The translations under genes and the position numbers were made by a program. 64,000 nt of DNA, taken from positions 9,860,501 through 9,924,500 of the forward strand of contig NC_057761.1 of the NCBI RefSeq assembly GCF_010389155.1, read 5' to 3'. Within the stretch, counting starts at the first letter, position 1; each line of letters begins with the position of its first letter. The DNA is from Erigeron canadensis. Lineage: Eukaryota; Streptophyta; Magnoliopsida; Asterales; Asteraceae. The notes beneath the pieces were generated by a model. The model had not been told where the DNA came from. It was given only the letters and a program-made list of their open reading frames with translations, and did not search any database. Shown in pieces: positions 11,828 to 24,681 of the stretch.

Positions 11828-14800
11828 ATGGCTTCTCGTGAAGCATTGGCTTTAGGTTCAGATACAAGACCTCCAGTTCTCTACCGTGGTTCTTATGGAC
11901 TATGGAAGAAAAGATTCATGGACTATGTGGAATGTCAACGAAATGGTCACCTACTTAAAGATTCCATTCTAAATGGACTTGCAGTTCATCACCATCCCAC
12001 TACTGGTGCTATACTCACTCTTGATCTTTTGAATGCTGAACAAAAAGATCGAACAGCTGCAGATAACAGAGCTAGATCATGTTTATACAAAGCACTACCA
12101 GATGAAATCTATGGTTCTGTTGATTCTTATGATACAGCCAAGGAGATATGGGATGAGGTGGCAAGACAAATGGAAGGATCTGACCTAACTTCAACAATAA
12201 GATTGACAAATGTGTTGACTGAGTTTGACAACTTCAGCAAATTGCCAAATGAATCTCTAGAGGCTGTCTACTATAGATTCTACAATGTCATAAATGAACT
12301 TAGGAAGAACAATGTCAAGAAATCAGAGATTGAGTTAAACATAAAATTCATCAAAGCTCTTGGTCCTGAATGGGAAGATTATGGAACACAGATTAAGCAA
12401 CATCAAAATCTGGCCAAGTTCACCATCCATAATCTTCATGAATCCTTCAAACTCAATGAACATCAAGTTCTAAGCAAGTCATCATCAAACAAAATGCCAG
12501 AAGTTGTATCTTCTGATCTTTTGGCATTTATTGTTGAAAAGAAGGTTTCTGAAGCTCTTAAAAGGCAAATGGTAGTTGTCTCTTCATCTGATGAGGAGGG
12601 AGATGATATGTTGGCTCAAAGAGATGGTGTTTCTGATGAATTATATCAAGCTCTTGCCGCGGTTACCAAGCACTTCAAGAAAAAGTTCTACAAAGCGAGG
12701 CCAACAAACAACAATCTCCGCACTTCTTCCACAAGTGCATTTCCCAAGAAGGAACACTATCATTCAAAGAGTTATGATCAAGGTGAATCAAGTGGATCCA
12801 AGCATGTTGAAAAGAAAGTTGAAGGTTATGACAAACAAATTGTTGAGAAGGGTAAAGCTTCTGATAAAAAGTTCTACAATTGTGGGATTCCTGGTCATTT
12901 TGCAATTGATTGCAAGCAACCTCGTAAGCGGAACTATGAGTACTACAAGCAGAAGATGTTGTTGGCAAAGCAAATGGAAGCCGGTCATGCATTGCTTGCT
13001 GAAGATGACAAATGGCTGTTGCTCTCGGATGATGAAGATGAAGATCTCTTTGCAAATGTGTGATTCATGGCGAGGTTGGCCAAGGACAAAACTTTTGAGG
13101 CTGAAAGCACTGATGATGAGTACCCGGATGATGAGGTAAATCTACACTCTGCTTTTTCAATAGTTAAAGATAAAGAGTCGTTTGATTTAGTTTTATCAAA
13201 TTTGACAACTCATATTACGTCTTTAACCAACAAAAATAAAAAAGTTTAAAAATAGTATTTCATTTTCTAAAAGTGAATTTTCAAAACTCTTTGAAGAACA
13301 TTCAAAATTACTTTTTGATTATGATACTATTAAGCAAGATTTTCAAACATACAAAGATCAAATGTTGGTTAGAGAATGTGAGTTGAATGCCTCTCATGAT
13401 TCGAAGTTATTACATAAATATCACAATCTTGAAAAGACCATTCAAGATCTTAAAAAAGCCAATCAAGATCTTGAAATTCAAAAGACCAATGAGTGGCTTC
13501 GGGCAAATGCTAGACAAATGGATGTTGATATTCTTAATAAAAAGCTTCGAGAAGCTAAACCAAACAACGTTGAACTCGAAAGGAAGATTTCTGACTTAAA
13601 TCATACATATTTTTTGAATGGTGTTGAGATTGAAAATCTTAAAAACAAAATTGAGGAATTTAAAAATAATATACTTTTCTATCAAGAAAAGTTATATAAA
13701 GTTGAACAAAACCCTCTTTTGGATTTTACCGCCTATTTCAACAAGTCGAAAATTGACAGATTAGAACTTCTTCATGGGTTGGGATTTGAGAATATCACAC
13801 CATTACAAAAAGCAAAAGACCAAATTGGACCTTTGTATGATGAAAAATTTCTTCGCCTTGGTATGGTACAACAATTTATTCGTCCATTGGATGACGAATT
13901 TGAGACTGATGATGTTGAGAAAATACCTCAAACTGAATATTTGGTTAATTATGATGCTATAAACGCTTCATATAATTTTAAAGAATCTTCAATTTTCAAA
14001 TTTGAAGAAATAGCATCAAATTTTCAAAACCAAGAATCAGTTGGTAATTCAACAAATAGAAGGTTTACAAATAGAAGGTTTACAACAAAAGGTGAATTCT
14101 CAACAACAAGTCATTGATCATCTCAAGTCTCAAAATCAAAGTTCAGAGGATGAATTAATTGTTGTAGACACCAAGAAAGTTTGTGTGAATGTTTCTACTC
14201 AAACTAATCTAAGTGATTCAGTAGACCATTCCATCCAGACTACTTGTGTTTCCTCTACTGATTCCTCCACCCAAACCTTGACTGATTCTCTCGAATGTTC
14301 ATGTAAAAATACAGCTACAATTGCTGATGATTATGTGCAATCTGATTTATCTTATGACGAACTTGCGCATAGTTTAGTTTTGATATGGTACTACTATAGG
14401 TTTTTCACTTGTGATTCTCTCGAAGAGTTAATTGTTCACCCTAAGCTTAGTGCTAGTATAGGTGTTGATACTTCTACTCTAAATTCTTGTGAAACCAAAA
14501 ATGTGTCAGTTCAAGTTGATCTAATTCCTGAGACTACCCATAGTGTGAAGTTGGATACCAAGATTCCTGATTTTTCAAAAATCTCTCCGATTAAACCATT
14601 CACAAAAGATGATTTTGATAAATTCATGGAGGGAGAATATGTTTTTGATTATGAAACTGAGAAATAGATTGAATCTACCAAAATCAAGGTTGAATCAAAA
14701 CAGGAATCTCCAAAATCGTTTTCCAAAGCTCCAACTTCATATTATTCAAAGAAACGAGTTCTTCCAAAACTCGTCAAGACTGAACCAAAGACTGTCATAA

Positions 14801-15596
14801 AACCAAGAATCAATAAGTTAAAAACAAAGTGTCCTACCCTGGAAAAGCATGTCAAAACCAAACAAGTTGAGACCATTCCCAAAATCAAATACAACAAAGT
14901 GAAGCTTCTGGAAATCAATTCAAATGTTTCTTTATCTAGCTCTCAATCTAGTTCATTAACTAAAGTGTCTACATCTAGCTCAGTTTTGCTAACTAGGGAT
15001 GCTTCAAATGGTGCAACTAGGTATAGGGATAGATATGGCTGGTTTCTCATGATAAACCTAAGAAACAAGAAGTTTCCGCACCTCCAAAAGAGTCTAAAAA
15101 GATAAAAGTATTTCAAAACTCTCGTTCTAATCTTCTTAGTATCAATCCAATAGGTGGAAAGAGCTTGATTAGTGAGTCTAAATGGGTAGCTAAGTCTTTA
15201 GTACCTAAGATCACTAAAGTTGAGAAAAGGAAGAAAAGGCAAAGGAGAAAAGCGGGTAGTAAGAAGAAGCTTGTTTTTGATGTGTCAAACAATTTATCTT
15301 TTAAATCCTCTTTGAAAAACAATGTTAATGGTGCCAAGGCTATACCTTGTGATGTTGTAAACAATGTTAATTCTCGTGTGTATGGTTTGAATGCTAGTAG
15401 ACATGTTACTTTTGATTCGTGTGTTAATGTTCGTATGTTTAATCTAAATGTGCTTGTTGATAATGTGATTGTTAATGCATATGTTGATTCTAAAGCATGT
15501 TTGTATGCGTTTCCTAAGTTATATACCCTGCCTGTTTTAACTAACCACAAAGGACCCGTCTTCAAGTGGGTACCTAAAGTCGATAATTCTATTTGA
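11828..15596 (+). pseudogene. gag: copia-2 Gag with long tail, interrupted
   Basis: ATG at 11828 (MASREALALGSD) opens a 411-codon frame with a UBN2-type Gag domain (YGLWKKRFMDYVE, residues about 20-240) and a damaged zinc knuckle at about 12880, FYNCGIPGHFAIDC, whose first Cys is Phe. A TGA at 13061 replaces the TGC of copia-3. After a frameshift near 13243 come coiled-coil sequence (13260-13990), a rearranged stretch near 14050-14110, a Thr/Ser-rich region with TQT motifs (STQTNLS at 14197, SSTQTLT at 14267), a TAG at 14665, and a Lys-rich segment ending KWVPKVDNSI before TGA at 15594. In the family this is one long Gag product. The TGA lies in frame with pol and may be the natural Gag-Pol boundary. 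Confidence 0.85.
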
Positions 15597-18416
15597 TTGC
15601 AGGAAATAACCATCTGTGTTTGGATACTCGATTCTGGGTGTTCAAAACACATGATTGGCAATAAAGCATTGCTCAAGAACTTTATCGAACTATTCATGGG
15701 AACTGTTCGATTTGGTAACAACAATTTCGCTCCTATCTTAGGCTATGGTGATATTGAACGCAATGGAATTGTCATTAAGAAAGTTCACTATGTTGAAGGA
15801 TTAAGTCATAACTTGTTCAGTGTTGGATAATTCTGTGACAACAATCTTCAAGTTCTTTTTCGACAATCTCTTTGCAAAGTTCAAACTCTAGATGGAGTTG
15901 ACATTTTGTGTGGCGACCGCGATGATAACCTTTTTACCGTTAATCTCGATGATAACCACACAACTGATAATATTTGTCTCATTTCGAAAGCTACATCAAA
16001 GAACTCTTGGTTATGGCATAGAAGGCTTTCGCACCTAAATTTTCCTACCATCAATACTTTGGTCAACAAGCATCTTGTTGAAGGCTTGCCAGACTATAAG
16101 TATGAAAGTGAACATGTTTGTCCTTCTTGTACTGTTGGGAAGATTAAACGAGCTTCTCATAAACCAAAGAAATATCCTAATTCGTTAACACCTCTTCATT
16201 TTCTTCACATGGATCTTTGTAGACCGATGAAAGTACAAAGCTGAAATGGGAAGAAATACATGGTCAAGTTTCTTGCCTCCAAAGATGAAACAACTCAAAT
16301 TCTGATCGATTTCATCACTTCTACTCAAGTAAATCTTCAACGTCCAGTCCGTTACATCCGTTCGGATAATGGAACTGAGTTCAAAAATGTCGTGTTCAAT
16401 GAATTTTGTAAGTCCAAAGGCATTACTCACCAATTCTCTGCGGTTCGTACCCCACAATAAAACAGTGTCGTTGAAAGGAGAAATCGAACGCTTGTGGAAG
16501 TTGCAAGAACCATGCTTGCTTATTCTAAGTTGCCTTCCAACATGTTGGCTGAAGCTGTTGATACTGCTTGTCATACTCAGAATCGGTCCATTGTTAATCA
16601 GCGTTTTGAGAAGACTCCTTATGAGGTTGTTAACAAACGGAAACCCAACATCAACTATTTTCATATCTTTGGGTGTGTTTGTTATACTCTGAATGATCGG
16701 GAGAATCTTGGAAAGTTCAAGAAGAAAGGTGATGAAGGTTACTTTGTTGGTTATTCGAAGACATCGATTGCCTACCGAATCTACAATCGCCGAACAAATA
16801 CAATTCATGAAACAATGAATGTTTGGTTTGATGAGATGTCAGGCATGATCTTTGAGCAAGAAAGTTTGCTACCAACAAGTAATGATCCAAGTGATTCATG
16901 TACTTCATCAAGGACTTCTACTTTGGCATCTAAATTCAAGAAGTTTCCAGCTCCAACAAGCGATGAGTTGGATATTCTTTTTGAAGAATTCTACAATTCT
17001 AAACCGATTCATGATAAAGAACCTCAAGTCATCATTGAACCAATTCTGGACCATGATCCAGTTTCTGACAACCATCATGAATCATCATCAAGTTCTTCTG
17101 TGCAAGTTGCTACCTCTTCAAGTAGTAATTCTTCATCATCTTCTAATGATTCTTCTTCTCAATCCTCTCCAGATAATTCTTCTCCAGTGAATGTTCAAGA
17201 ACAACCTACCCAATTTACCCAGACTACCAATCCGATGAACACTCCAAATGTATATGTGCCTCTTGATTTCGATCATCCATCTTACGAGGAAGCTGTTCTA
17301 CCAAGCTATGATTCCATCTCTCAGCAAAACTCTGGTTTTAATGATGATGATGTTGATGTCAATCAACAAGATCCTCTTCCTCATGATCGCAAATGGTCAC
17401 GTATGCGAAAAGATCATCCTACAAATCAAATTATTGGAGATCCACAAGCCGGAGTAACTACTCGTACTTCAGTGAATGAGTGTCTTGTTGCACTTTCTCT
17501 TAGCAACATTGAACCCAAAACTGTTTCTAAAGCTCTTCGAGATCCAGAATGGGTTAAAGCTATGCAAGACGAACTCGCTCAGTTTGAAAGACTGAAAGTA
17601 TGAAGATTAGTTCCAAATCCAAGAAAAGATGAACCTGTTGGCACAAAGTGGATTTTCAAGAACAAGAAGGATGAGAATGGAGTGGTAGTAAGGAACAAAG
17701 CTCGATTAGTTGCAAAGGGTTATTGCCAGCAACCTGGTGTTGATTTCAATGAAACTTTTGCTCCAGTTGCAAGAATGGAAGCCATTCATATCTTCTTAGC
17801 CTATGCTGCATTTAGAAACTTTACAGTGTTTCAAATGGATGTGAAGACAGCTTTCTTGAATGGTGACCTCAAAGAAGAAGTTTACGTTGAACAACCTGAA
17901 GGTTTTGTTGATCCCAAAAGACCAAACCATGTCTACAGGTTAGACAAGGCTCTCTACGGTCTTAAGCAAGCACCCCGCGCATCGTATGATTCCTTATCTA
18001 CTTTCTTGTTTAGAGGTGGCTTTACCAAAGGCACAATTGATCCTACCCTGTTCATTCGCAAACAAGGTAAGCATGTTCTTCTTGTCCAAATATATGTTGA
18101 TGACATTAGCTTTGGGTCAACCAATCAAACATTTTGTCGAAACTTTTCATCTCTAATGGTTAATCATTTTGAAATGAGCATGATTGGGGAAATGAACTAC
18201 TTTTTGGGTCTTTAAATCAAACAACTACCAAATGGTATTTTTATATCACAAGGTAAATATATTCATGACATGTTGAAAAAGTTTGATATGACCACTTGTT
18301 CTTCAATTTCAACTCCAATGGCTGCTCGTACAAATATTAATGCTGATAAAAATGGGAAACCATTTGACCAAAAGAGATATAGAAGTATGATTGGTTCATT
18401 GTTGTATCTTACAGCA
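15597..18416 (+). pseudogene. pol: copia-2 Pol (protease, integrase, RT), truncated by CACTA insertion
   Basis: Protease motif WILDSGCSKHM at about 15620 keeps DSG. GAG-pre-integrase WLWHRRLSHLNF lies at 16013, integrase HMDLCRP at about 16208, RSDNGTEF at 16361 and VERRNR at 16473. [14 protein letters not shown] (17831) and YVDDISFGS (18094) follow. In-frame stops: 15828 (Gln), 16242 (Arg), 16458 (Gln), 17601 (Trp), 18213 (Gln). Compared with copia-3, a 36-base in-frame deletion at about 16260 removes the integrase segment ILVIVDDYSRYTW, and the Trp of the NMWAEA motif is Leu. The frame ends at 18416, where CACTACAAAAAAAG begins; the RT C-terminus and RNase H should resume right of the window. 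Confidence 0.92.
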
Positions 18417-19330
18417 CACTACAAAAAAAGTGGTCTGTAGGGACTGAATTCTTAGGGACTGATATATCAGTCTCGGATGTATAATATCAGTAACTGAATT
18501 ATCAGTTGCTCATACTTTTAAGGACTGGCTTTTTGTTCACTGATTGTGGCAACTAAAAGTCAGTCTTTGATACACTAACACAGTATCTAGGACTAAGTTT
18601 CAGTTACGGATATGAATGCGAAATAAAAGGTTTCTAAGGGAAATTTGTTAGTAACTGAATTACAGTCCTAACTAAACTCCTAATACATGGGTATATATTT
18701 AAGACTAAATTTCAGTTACAAAAATGTATTCAAGATATAAAGTTCGGAAGGAACTTTGTTAGCGACTGAATTTCAGTCCCAGACTCATAGGTAAACCCTA
18801 ATAATAGACAACATATTTAGGACTAAATTTCAGTTAAAAAAAATGGGGAAATGTTGCGTACTACAACTTCTTGAAGAAAAAAAAGTTCATTTTACCCCCT
18901 GAATTTTAATAAATGTACATACTGATTACCCGGGATGCGAGTGCCGTAGTACCTAACATACGTACTACGGGCAGTACGTATGCTTTCCCCTACAAAAAGT
19001 ATGCACAATAAAAAATTTTGGATGCAGTTTTGTTGGTGATTGAATTTAGCACATGTAAACTTTTGTCATATGCTATATATTTAAGACTAAATTTCATTAC
19101 AAGAATGTATGTACAATATAAAGTTAAGTGAGGAACTTTGTTGGAGAATGAATTTTAGTCCCAACTAATCCCCTAATACATAGGCATATTAAAGACTAAA
19201 CTTCAGTTATGTTGTACAAATCAAATGTTTTGGAGGGTAAATTATCTGAATTTCAATCGTAACAATTAACAACTTTGATGATGGGTGACTGAAAATCAAT
19301 CATTCATAAAAAAGAATTAGTTTTTAGGTC
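18417..19330. repeat. CACTA terminal and subterminal repeats
   Basis: After the CACTACAAAAAAAG end come many copies, in both orientations, of a motif around ACTGAATTTCAGT / GACTAAATTTCAGTTA (for example 18447, 18488, 18590, 18650, 18700, 18767, 18820, 19080, 19196). In CACTA elements such subterminal arrays are the TnpA-type protein binding sites needed for transposition. A 9-bp perfect stem (CCGTAGTAC at 18944, GTACTACGG at 18962) lies in a stretch around 18850-19010 that lacks the motif and may be a later insertion. Confidence 0.8.
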
Positions 19331-20200
19331 TGTTTTGATAATCACTATCTGGGACTGGAATTCTTTATATGAGTCATAGTTGTAAATATTTTCCCTAAAT
19401 TAACTTCCTAAATTTTTCCTTTGCGCCTTCCTAACTTGTTGAATCGAGTTGTTGTCGATATTATGGACATTCTTTATACGGGTCATAGTTCTTAATATTT
19501 TGATAGTTTTTATGGAACCAAATTTCAGCAACAATAATGCTTGCGTTATTGGTTAATGAATTTCAATCCTAAATGAATTTTAGTCCTAAATAATTGATTA
19601 ATTTAATAAAGAATACAGTTGTCACATCATGTAACTCAAATGAGTAAGTGTGTAGTATGGATCCTAATTAAATTAATATCATTATCTTTAATGTGTTATC
19701 ATTAATTTAGCTCTTTTATGTATGAGAATTTCTTTAAAATAATAATCAAAAAATATTTGTTATACTTCTAGAAATCAAAAAATTTGTTCATAAACCCCGT
19801 TTTTAAGTTAAACAATAAGGATAACAATTGGTTAATTTTAGATTTTTATGTGTGTGGATATAAACCAACTAATTCTCTTGAAGTTGAAGATTATGCCGGC
19901 AAACAGGTTAAATGTCATGTGTATATATAATAATAAATTGTATCTTACAAAGTTACAAGTAACAGGTATCAAAGTTAAAGTAATTAATTACCCAAATATA
20001 TAACTCTATTACTATGGCTAACAAAAATTTTCCAAACATGACTGAAAATAAAAAAATAAAAAAAAATATCTCAAAAGCAAAAGAATTCTATATTATGCAT
20101 TCTTAGCTTCTTTGAATCAGAGACCTAACAAATTTTATCCAATATTTTGATCCAAATTATTACGACTAAAAAAAGTCAACAATTGCCAATGCACTCCATT

Positions 20201-20296
20201 AGCCAATACGTCTTTATATGCAAAATCTTGGAAACTCATAAACTAAAACCTCAATTAGCCAATACATCTTTATATGCAAAATCTTCAAAACTCATA
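20201..20296. repeat. Diverged tandem duplication, 56-bp period
   Basis: A 40-bp segment starting AGCCAATACRTCTTTATATG occurs at 20201-20240 and again at 20257-20296 with a few differences. Confidence 0.8.
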
Positions 20297-20733
20297 ATCC
20301 ATCATAACCAGCAAATCAAACGCCACCTGCAAAAAATCATATTTATCTATATGGCTGTCAATTGTTATACCCTTTCCACAGCCATATAAACTCAATCCCT
20401 CCACATAACATTCTATAAATTGACTACAAGCTAGCAAACAAGTAACTTTTATAAAAGAATATCCCTATACCAAATATTTTGACTTTTAGCTCATCCCATA
20501 CCTTATACTAAAGTATTACTCTCTACAACACATATTATGAGAAACACTCCGATCTAGTCCGTGTTTTCAAATGATTGTATGTTCCAAAAATTTCATTTCC
20601 AACATATCTCACTCAAGGACCCTCAATCATAAAACTTCCATTTCCGGTAACTATTTGTAAAAAACTACTAAACAATTCAAACTACCAATTTTTTTGGTAA
20701 AAACCCTCAATCATAAAACTCAAATAATCATAA

Positions 20734-20863
20734 AATCTAAGGGGTTTTTTTATAGTGCAAACAGAATTGGTAGCTGAAAAAAAATTGAGCCAAACTTTAT
20801 AATCTAAGGGGTTTTTTACAGTACAAACAGAACTAGTAGCTAAAATAAAAATTGAGCCAAAGT
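20734..20863. repeat. Diverged tandem duplication, about 67-bp period
   Basis: AATCTAAGGGGTTTTTT...ACAGAA...TTGAGCCAAA appears at 20734-20797 and 20801-20863 with several differences. Confidence 0.8.
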
Positions 20864-21556
20864 TCATTCGCCTTTTTATGGAGTTAACCTAATAATATTC
20901 ATTCCTTGAAAAGTATATCACATTCAAGTATCCATTTAATTAGATCAACCTCGGGAGTTTTATACATGATATATTCTGGGTACTTCAAGTCTGTAGCGAC
21001 ATTACGATATAGGACGGTTTTTCCATGTAATACTATCGCGAATGTTTCAGGTAACTTTAAGTACAAAATGGATAAGTATGCACGGAGAGAATAATAGAGT
21101 TTTGCCTAAATTTTCTCCAATATCCCAGCAATGATAGTATTCTTTGAGGCTAAAAACAATAAGTAGCATAAAACCACTTATGACATACTCGAATCTGGTA
21201 CTCCCAACCATAATTTTAAAAGAACGATTTAAACTAAATAATAAGCCCAAAAAAAAATTTATTATAAACGTTGGCACCTTCGTTGCAGTAAGTCTCCAAA
21301 AGAATTTGATGGCTAAACTTTGAGGCTCTAGTTGGCAACGGGTGCATAACCATTTAACCACCAAAAAAATTCAAGAATTCTCTCACTTAATCATCACGAA
21401 AAGTTTGAACTTCAGCTTGGTAGGACCTTCTAAACCCTTACCAGCTGAAAAAGTGAAGTTACGATGTATATTAGTACAAAATTAAGACAATTAGTTACAC
21501 AAAAAAACATGAATAACTATTTATCTTAATAAGATTACCTAGTCATCACCGTCCGA

Positions 21557-24500
21557 CTAAGCTATTTCAATCTCAATATTCGAGATATTATTATCTAAAT
21601 CATCTAGATTTGAATCTGAATCAAATTCTTCCATATCTTGATCAGAACCAACTATCTCATCGTTGATAAAATCATTTATAGTATCATGAGAACGCCCAAA
21701 ATCAACATTTTCTACCATCTCTCCTACAATATCTTCACGAAGAAGGCTGACATCTTCTAACAAATTCTCTGCATTATTTTCTTCTAGAATATCCCATAAG
21801 TGTCTGTGGCTAATCCTTTCAATCACTTTCCATTGTGAATTTGGTTTAAGTGGATCATTGATATAAAATACTTGTTTGGCTTGATTTGCGAAAATGAAAG
21901 GATCTTCCTTATAAACATGTCGGGACGTGTCTATACTTATGAAATGAGGCTCAAATACCACATGCTTTCTTTTACGATCAGTGTCAAACCATGTGCATTT
22001 GAATAATATAACATGATAATATTTTATGAAGGACAATTCAATTACCTCATCAAGATATCCATAAAAGTCATCTTCAACATCATTCTGAACTCCCTGGACA
22101 TGAACTCCACAATTTTGTGTTCGTTTGCAGTCATCTGTTGACTTTACAATATATTTAACTCCGTTCACTATGTATCCCTTGTACGATAAAACTCGATTAT
22201 CTGGAAGGCAAGACACTGCATATAACTCCTCATTAATTTGAGATGGATCTTGGGTATACATCTTGGAAACCTGATATCAAATTTGTAACGTCGTAATTAA
22301 ATAAGTTAACTAAGTATGTGTTCAGGATGTATAGTAGAATGCAAACATAGGATTAGAGATATATCAATAAACAAAGTAGAACTAAAATTAATAGATTGCA
22401 ATACAATATCTCAAAATAAGTTAAGTAAAATTGAGTGTCATTGGTACCCTTTTTGCAAACCAATCCTGGAATGTCGCCTGTTGCATATTGGTAAAATCTG
22501 ACAATTCGGGGTGTCGACTTTGCAATGAATGTAAGTGTTCTCTGCTAGATGAGGATAAAGTATAATTTTATTGGTATATGAAATTTAACAACCATCAACA
22601 ACAAATGATTAGAAAAACACTTACTCCATATACGACCGAATTTGTTCACAATTGTTGTAGACAAACCATATAGCTTTTTTCATAAGAGCACTGGGAAGGA
22701 TACGGACTTCTTTTTTCCCAACACCTTGACCATTTAATCTAAATATATCCAAGGCAAAGCTTTATTCTTCGTAATGTGCTTTGTCGTCATTTCGACCACG
22801 TTTGTCAAACTTTGATTCGACACCCCTTAAATAATGTGAACAAAATGTCATCGCTTCTTCAACAACATAACCTTCTGCTATTGACCCTTCGGGTTTAGCT
22901 TTATTTCTAACATATTTTTTCAAATGGACAAGGTATCTTTCGATTGGATACATCCACATTGATTGCACGGGTCCTCCAAAAATTGCCTCTTGAGGAAGAT
23001 GCACACACAAGTGCACCATAATTGTAAAAAAGGAGGGAGGACATATTCTTTCAAGCTTGCATAAAATGATAACTATCTCTTTTTGCAAAGCTTCCAACTC
23101 CGACACGTATAATGTTGCTTCTGTAAGTTTCTTAAAGAACCGAGACAACTCCGTCAGTGCATTGCGAATCTGTTTTGTCATAAAAGGACGAATTGCAATA
23201 GGAATTAGGTATTGTGATAATAACTAACTGTCGTAAGCAATCATCTCCGCTGATAGGATTAGGTGCAAGCCTAGTCTCCCTCTTCCCGTTGAAATCTTGT
23301 GAATTCCTCCAAGAGTGATCATCCGGGAGAAATCGCCTATGACCCACATATGCTATTTTATCTCGTATACCTTTACTGCAAGGATCTTCATTACATGTTG
23401 TTCATGCCATGTATCCACTGGTGATCCATCTAGATAGGTATCCATACGCAGGAAAATCATTAATTGTCCATAAAAGTGTGGCACACATGTTGAATGTCTG
23501 TTTTGATTCACAATCATATGTTTGAACACCCTTATCCCATAAAAGTTTCAACTCGTCGATGAGTGGACACAAAAATACATCAATATCATTTCCCAGTGAA
23601 TCACGTCCAGGAATTAACAATGTCAACATAAACGAAGCATCTACCATAGACTTCCAAGGAGGCATATTGTATGGCATGAGCACAAAAGACTCATTGCCCC
23701 GAAAGGATTGAAACCATGACTTGCAAGCCCCAGGCGAATATTTCTAGGATCATTTGCAAAATCAAGAAACATTGTATCAAAGTGTTTCCATGCCTTTCCG
23801 TCTGCTGGATGCCTAAGAACCCCCTCTTCTTTAATTCTGCCTTGATCGTGCCACAACATATCTTTAGCAGTGTGCCTTGACGCATATAAACGTTGAAGTC
23901 TACTTGTGATGGGAAAATAACGCAAGACTTTAACCGGTTTCTTCTTCCCATTACTCTTTTCTTCATAACGACTAGTATTACAACGTGGGCAGCTTTGTAA
24001 TTCCACATTTTCACCCCAAAATAATGCACAATTATATTTACAAGCATGGATAGATTGGTATCATAGTCCAAGAGTACTTAAATAATTTTTCACCTCATAA
24101 TGGTTTTTCGGCAAGTTTGCATCCTTGAAAGCTCGTTTCAATAAACTTAAAATCATATCCATTGCCACATTAGTCATTTTACATGTTACCTTCACGTTCA
24201 TCAGCTCCAGTAAAAAGCCTAGTACCGAAAACTCACACCCCGAGTATAGATTCTTCTTCATATCATCAAATAACTTTTCCACATTTGGATTATTGTGTTT
24301 TTCAGCACCTTCCTTAGAGCTTTCTGCTTCGGTTTCGCCACCAGTTGGAAACGCATCATCAAGTAACTCTTTTTCATCGTCACTTGATTCAATTTCAGTT
24401 TGTTCCCCTTCACTATCTGTTTCGTCAGATTCATAACCAGGCAGGTGTTCACCATGATAGATCCATGGATCATATGTAGTATTAAAACCATTATGAATTA

Positions 24501-24681
24501 TATGACGACACACAACTTCAGGATCATGTCTTCTTGCATTTAGACACTTCTTACATGGACAATGCATCTGTCCATCACTACCAACGTATTTTTTACCCAT
24601 TTCTGCAAAATCCTTTGCTCCATTTATGAATCTTGGATCACACTTTTGAGTAATTTTAATCCAGCTCTTATCCAAATTCAT
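21557..24681 (-). pseudogene. tnp2: tnp2-type CACTA transposase, broken and internally deleted
   Basis: Read on the minus strand from ATG at 24681. The first 80 residues form a transposase-associated domain with CPCKKCLN. The Tnp2 domain follows (LRYFPITSRLQRLYAS at about 23920, LRHPADGKAWKHFD at about 23800, WTINDFPAYG at about 23450, GHRRFLPDDH at about 23340), then DUF4218-type sequence (GGPVQSMWMYPIERYL at about 22960). A C-terminal exon at about 22540-22440 (ATFQDWFAKRV) and a DUF4216-type exon at 22275-21557 have GT/AG-like borders. Lesions: TGA at 24061, a frameshift near 23660, TGA at 23402, TAA at 22762. Between ISGDDCLRQ (about 23240) and TKQIRNALTELSR (23180) the central Tnp2 segment is missing with no room for an intron, so catalytic parts are deleted. 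It cannot mobilise its own element. Confidence 0.9.

Larger units (their letters stand above)
11182..18416 (+). mobile_element. copia-2: Ty1/copia retrotransposon, both ends outside window; host of copia-1 and the CACTA element
   Basis: It is the same family as copia-3: leader, Gag, spacer and Pol are closely similar along their length. The visible part begins inside the leader at the copia-1 insertion and stops inside pol at the CACTA insertion (18416). Neither its LTRs nor its RNase H are in the window; nesting predicts both beyond the edges. Numerous stops show it is inactive. Confidence 0.9.
19331..21556. other. CACTA non-coding region between subterminal repeats and tnp2
   Basis: AT-rich, with no convincing gene; short ORFs here lack domain-like sequence. 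It contains two diverged tandem duplications, listed separately, and otherwise I see nothing. Confidence 0.6.

Noticed and set aside
21047..21364. 105-codon minus-strand ORF downstream of tnp2
   Set aside because: AT-rich, no recognisable domain, not in a position expected for a third CACTA gene.
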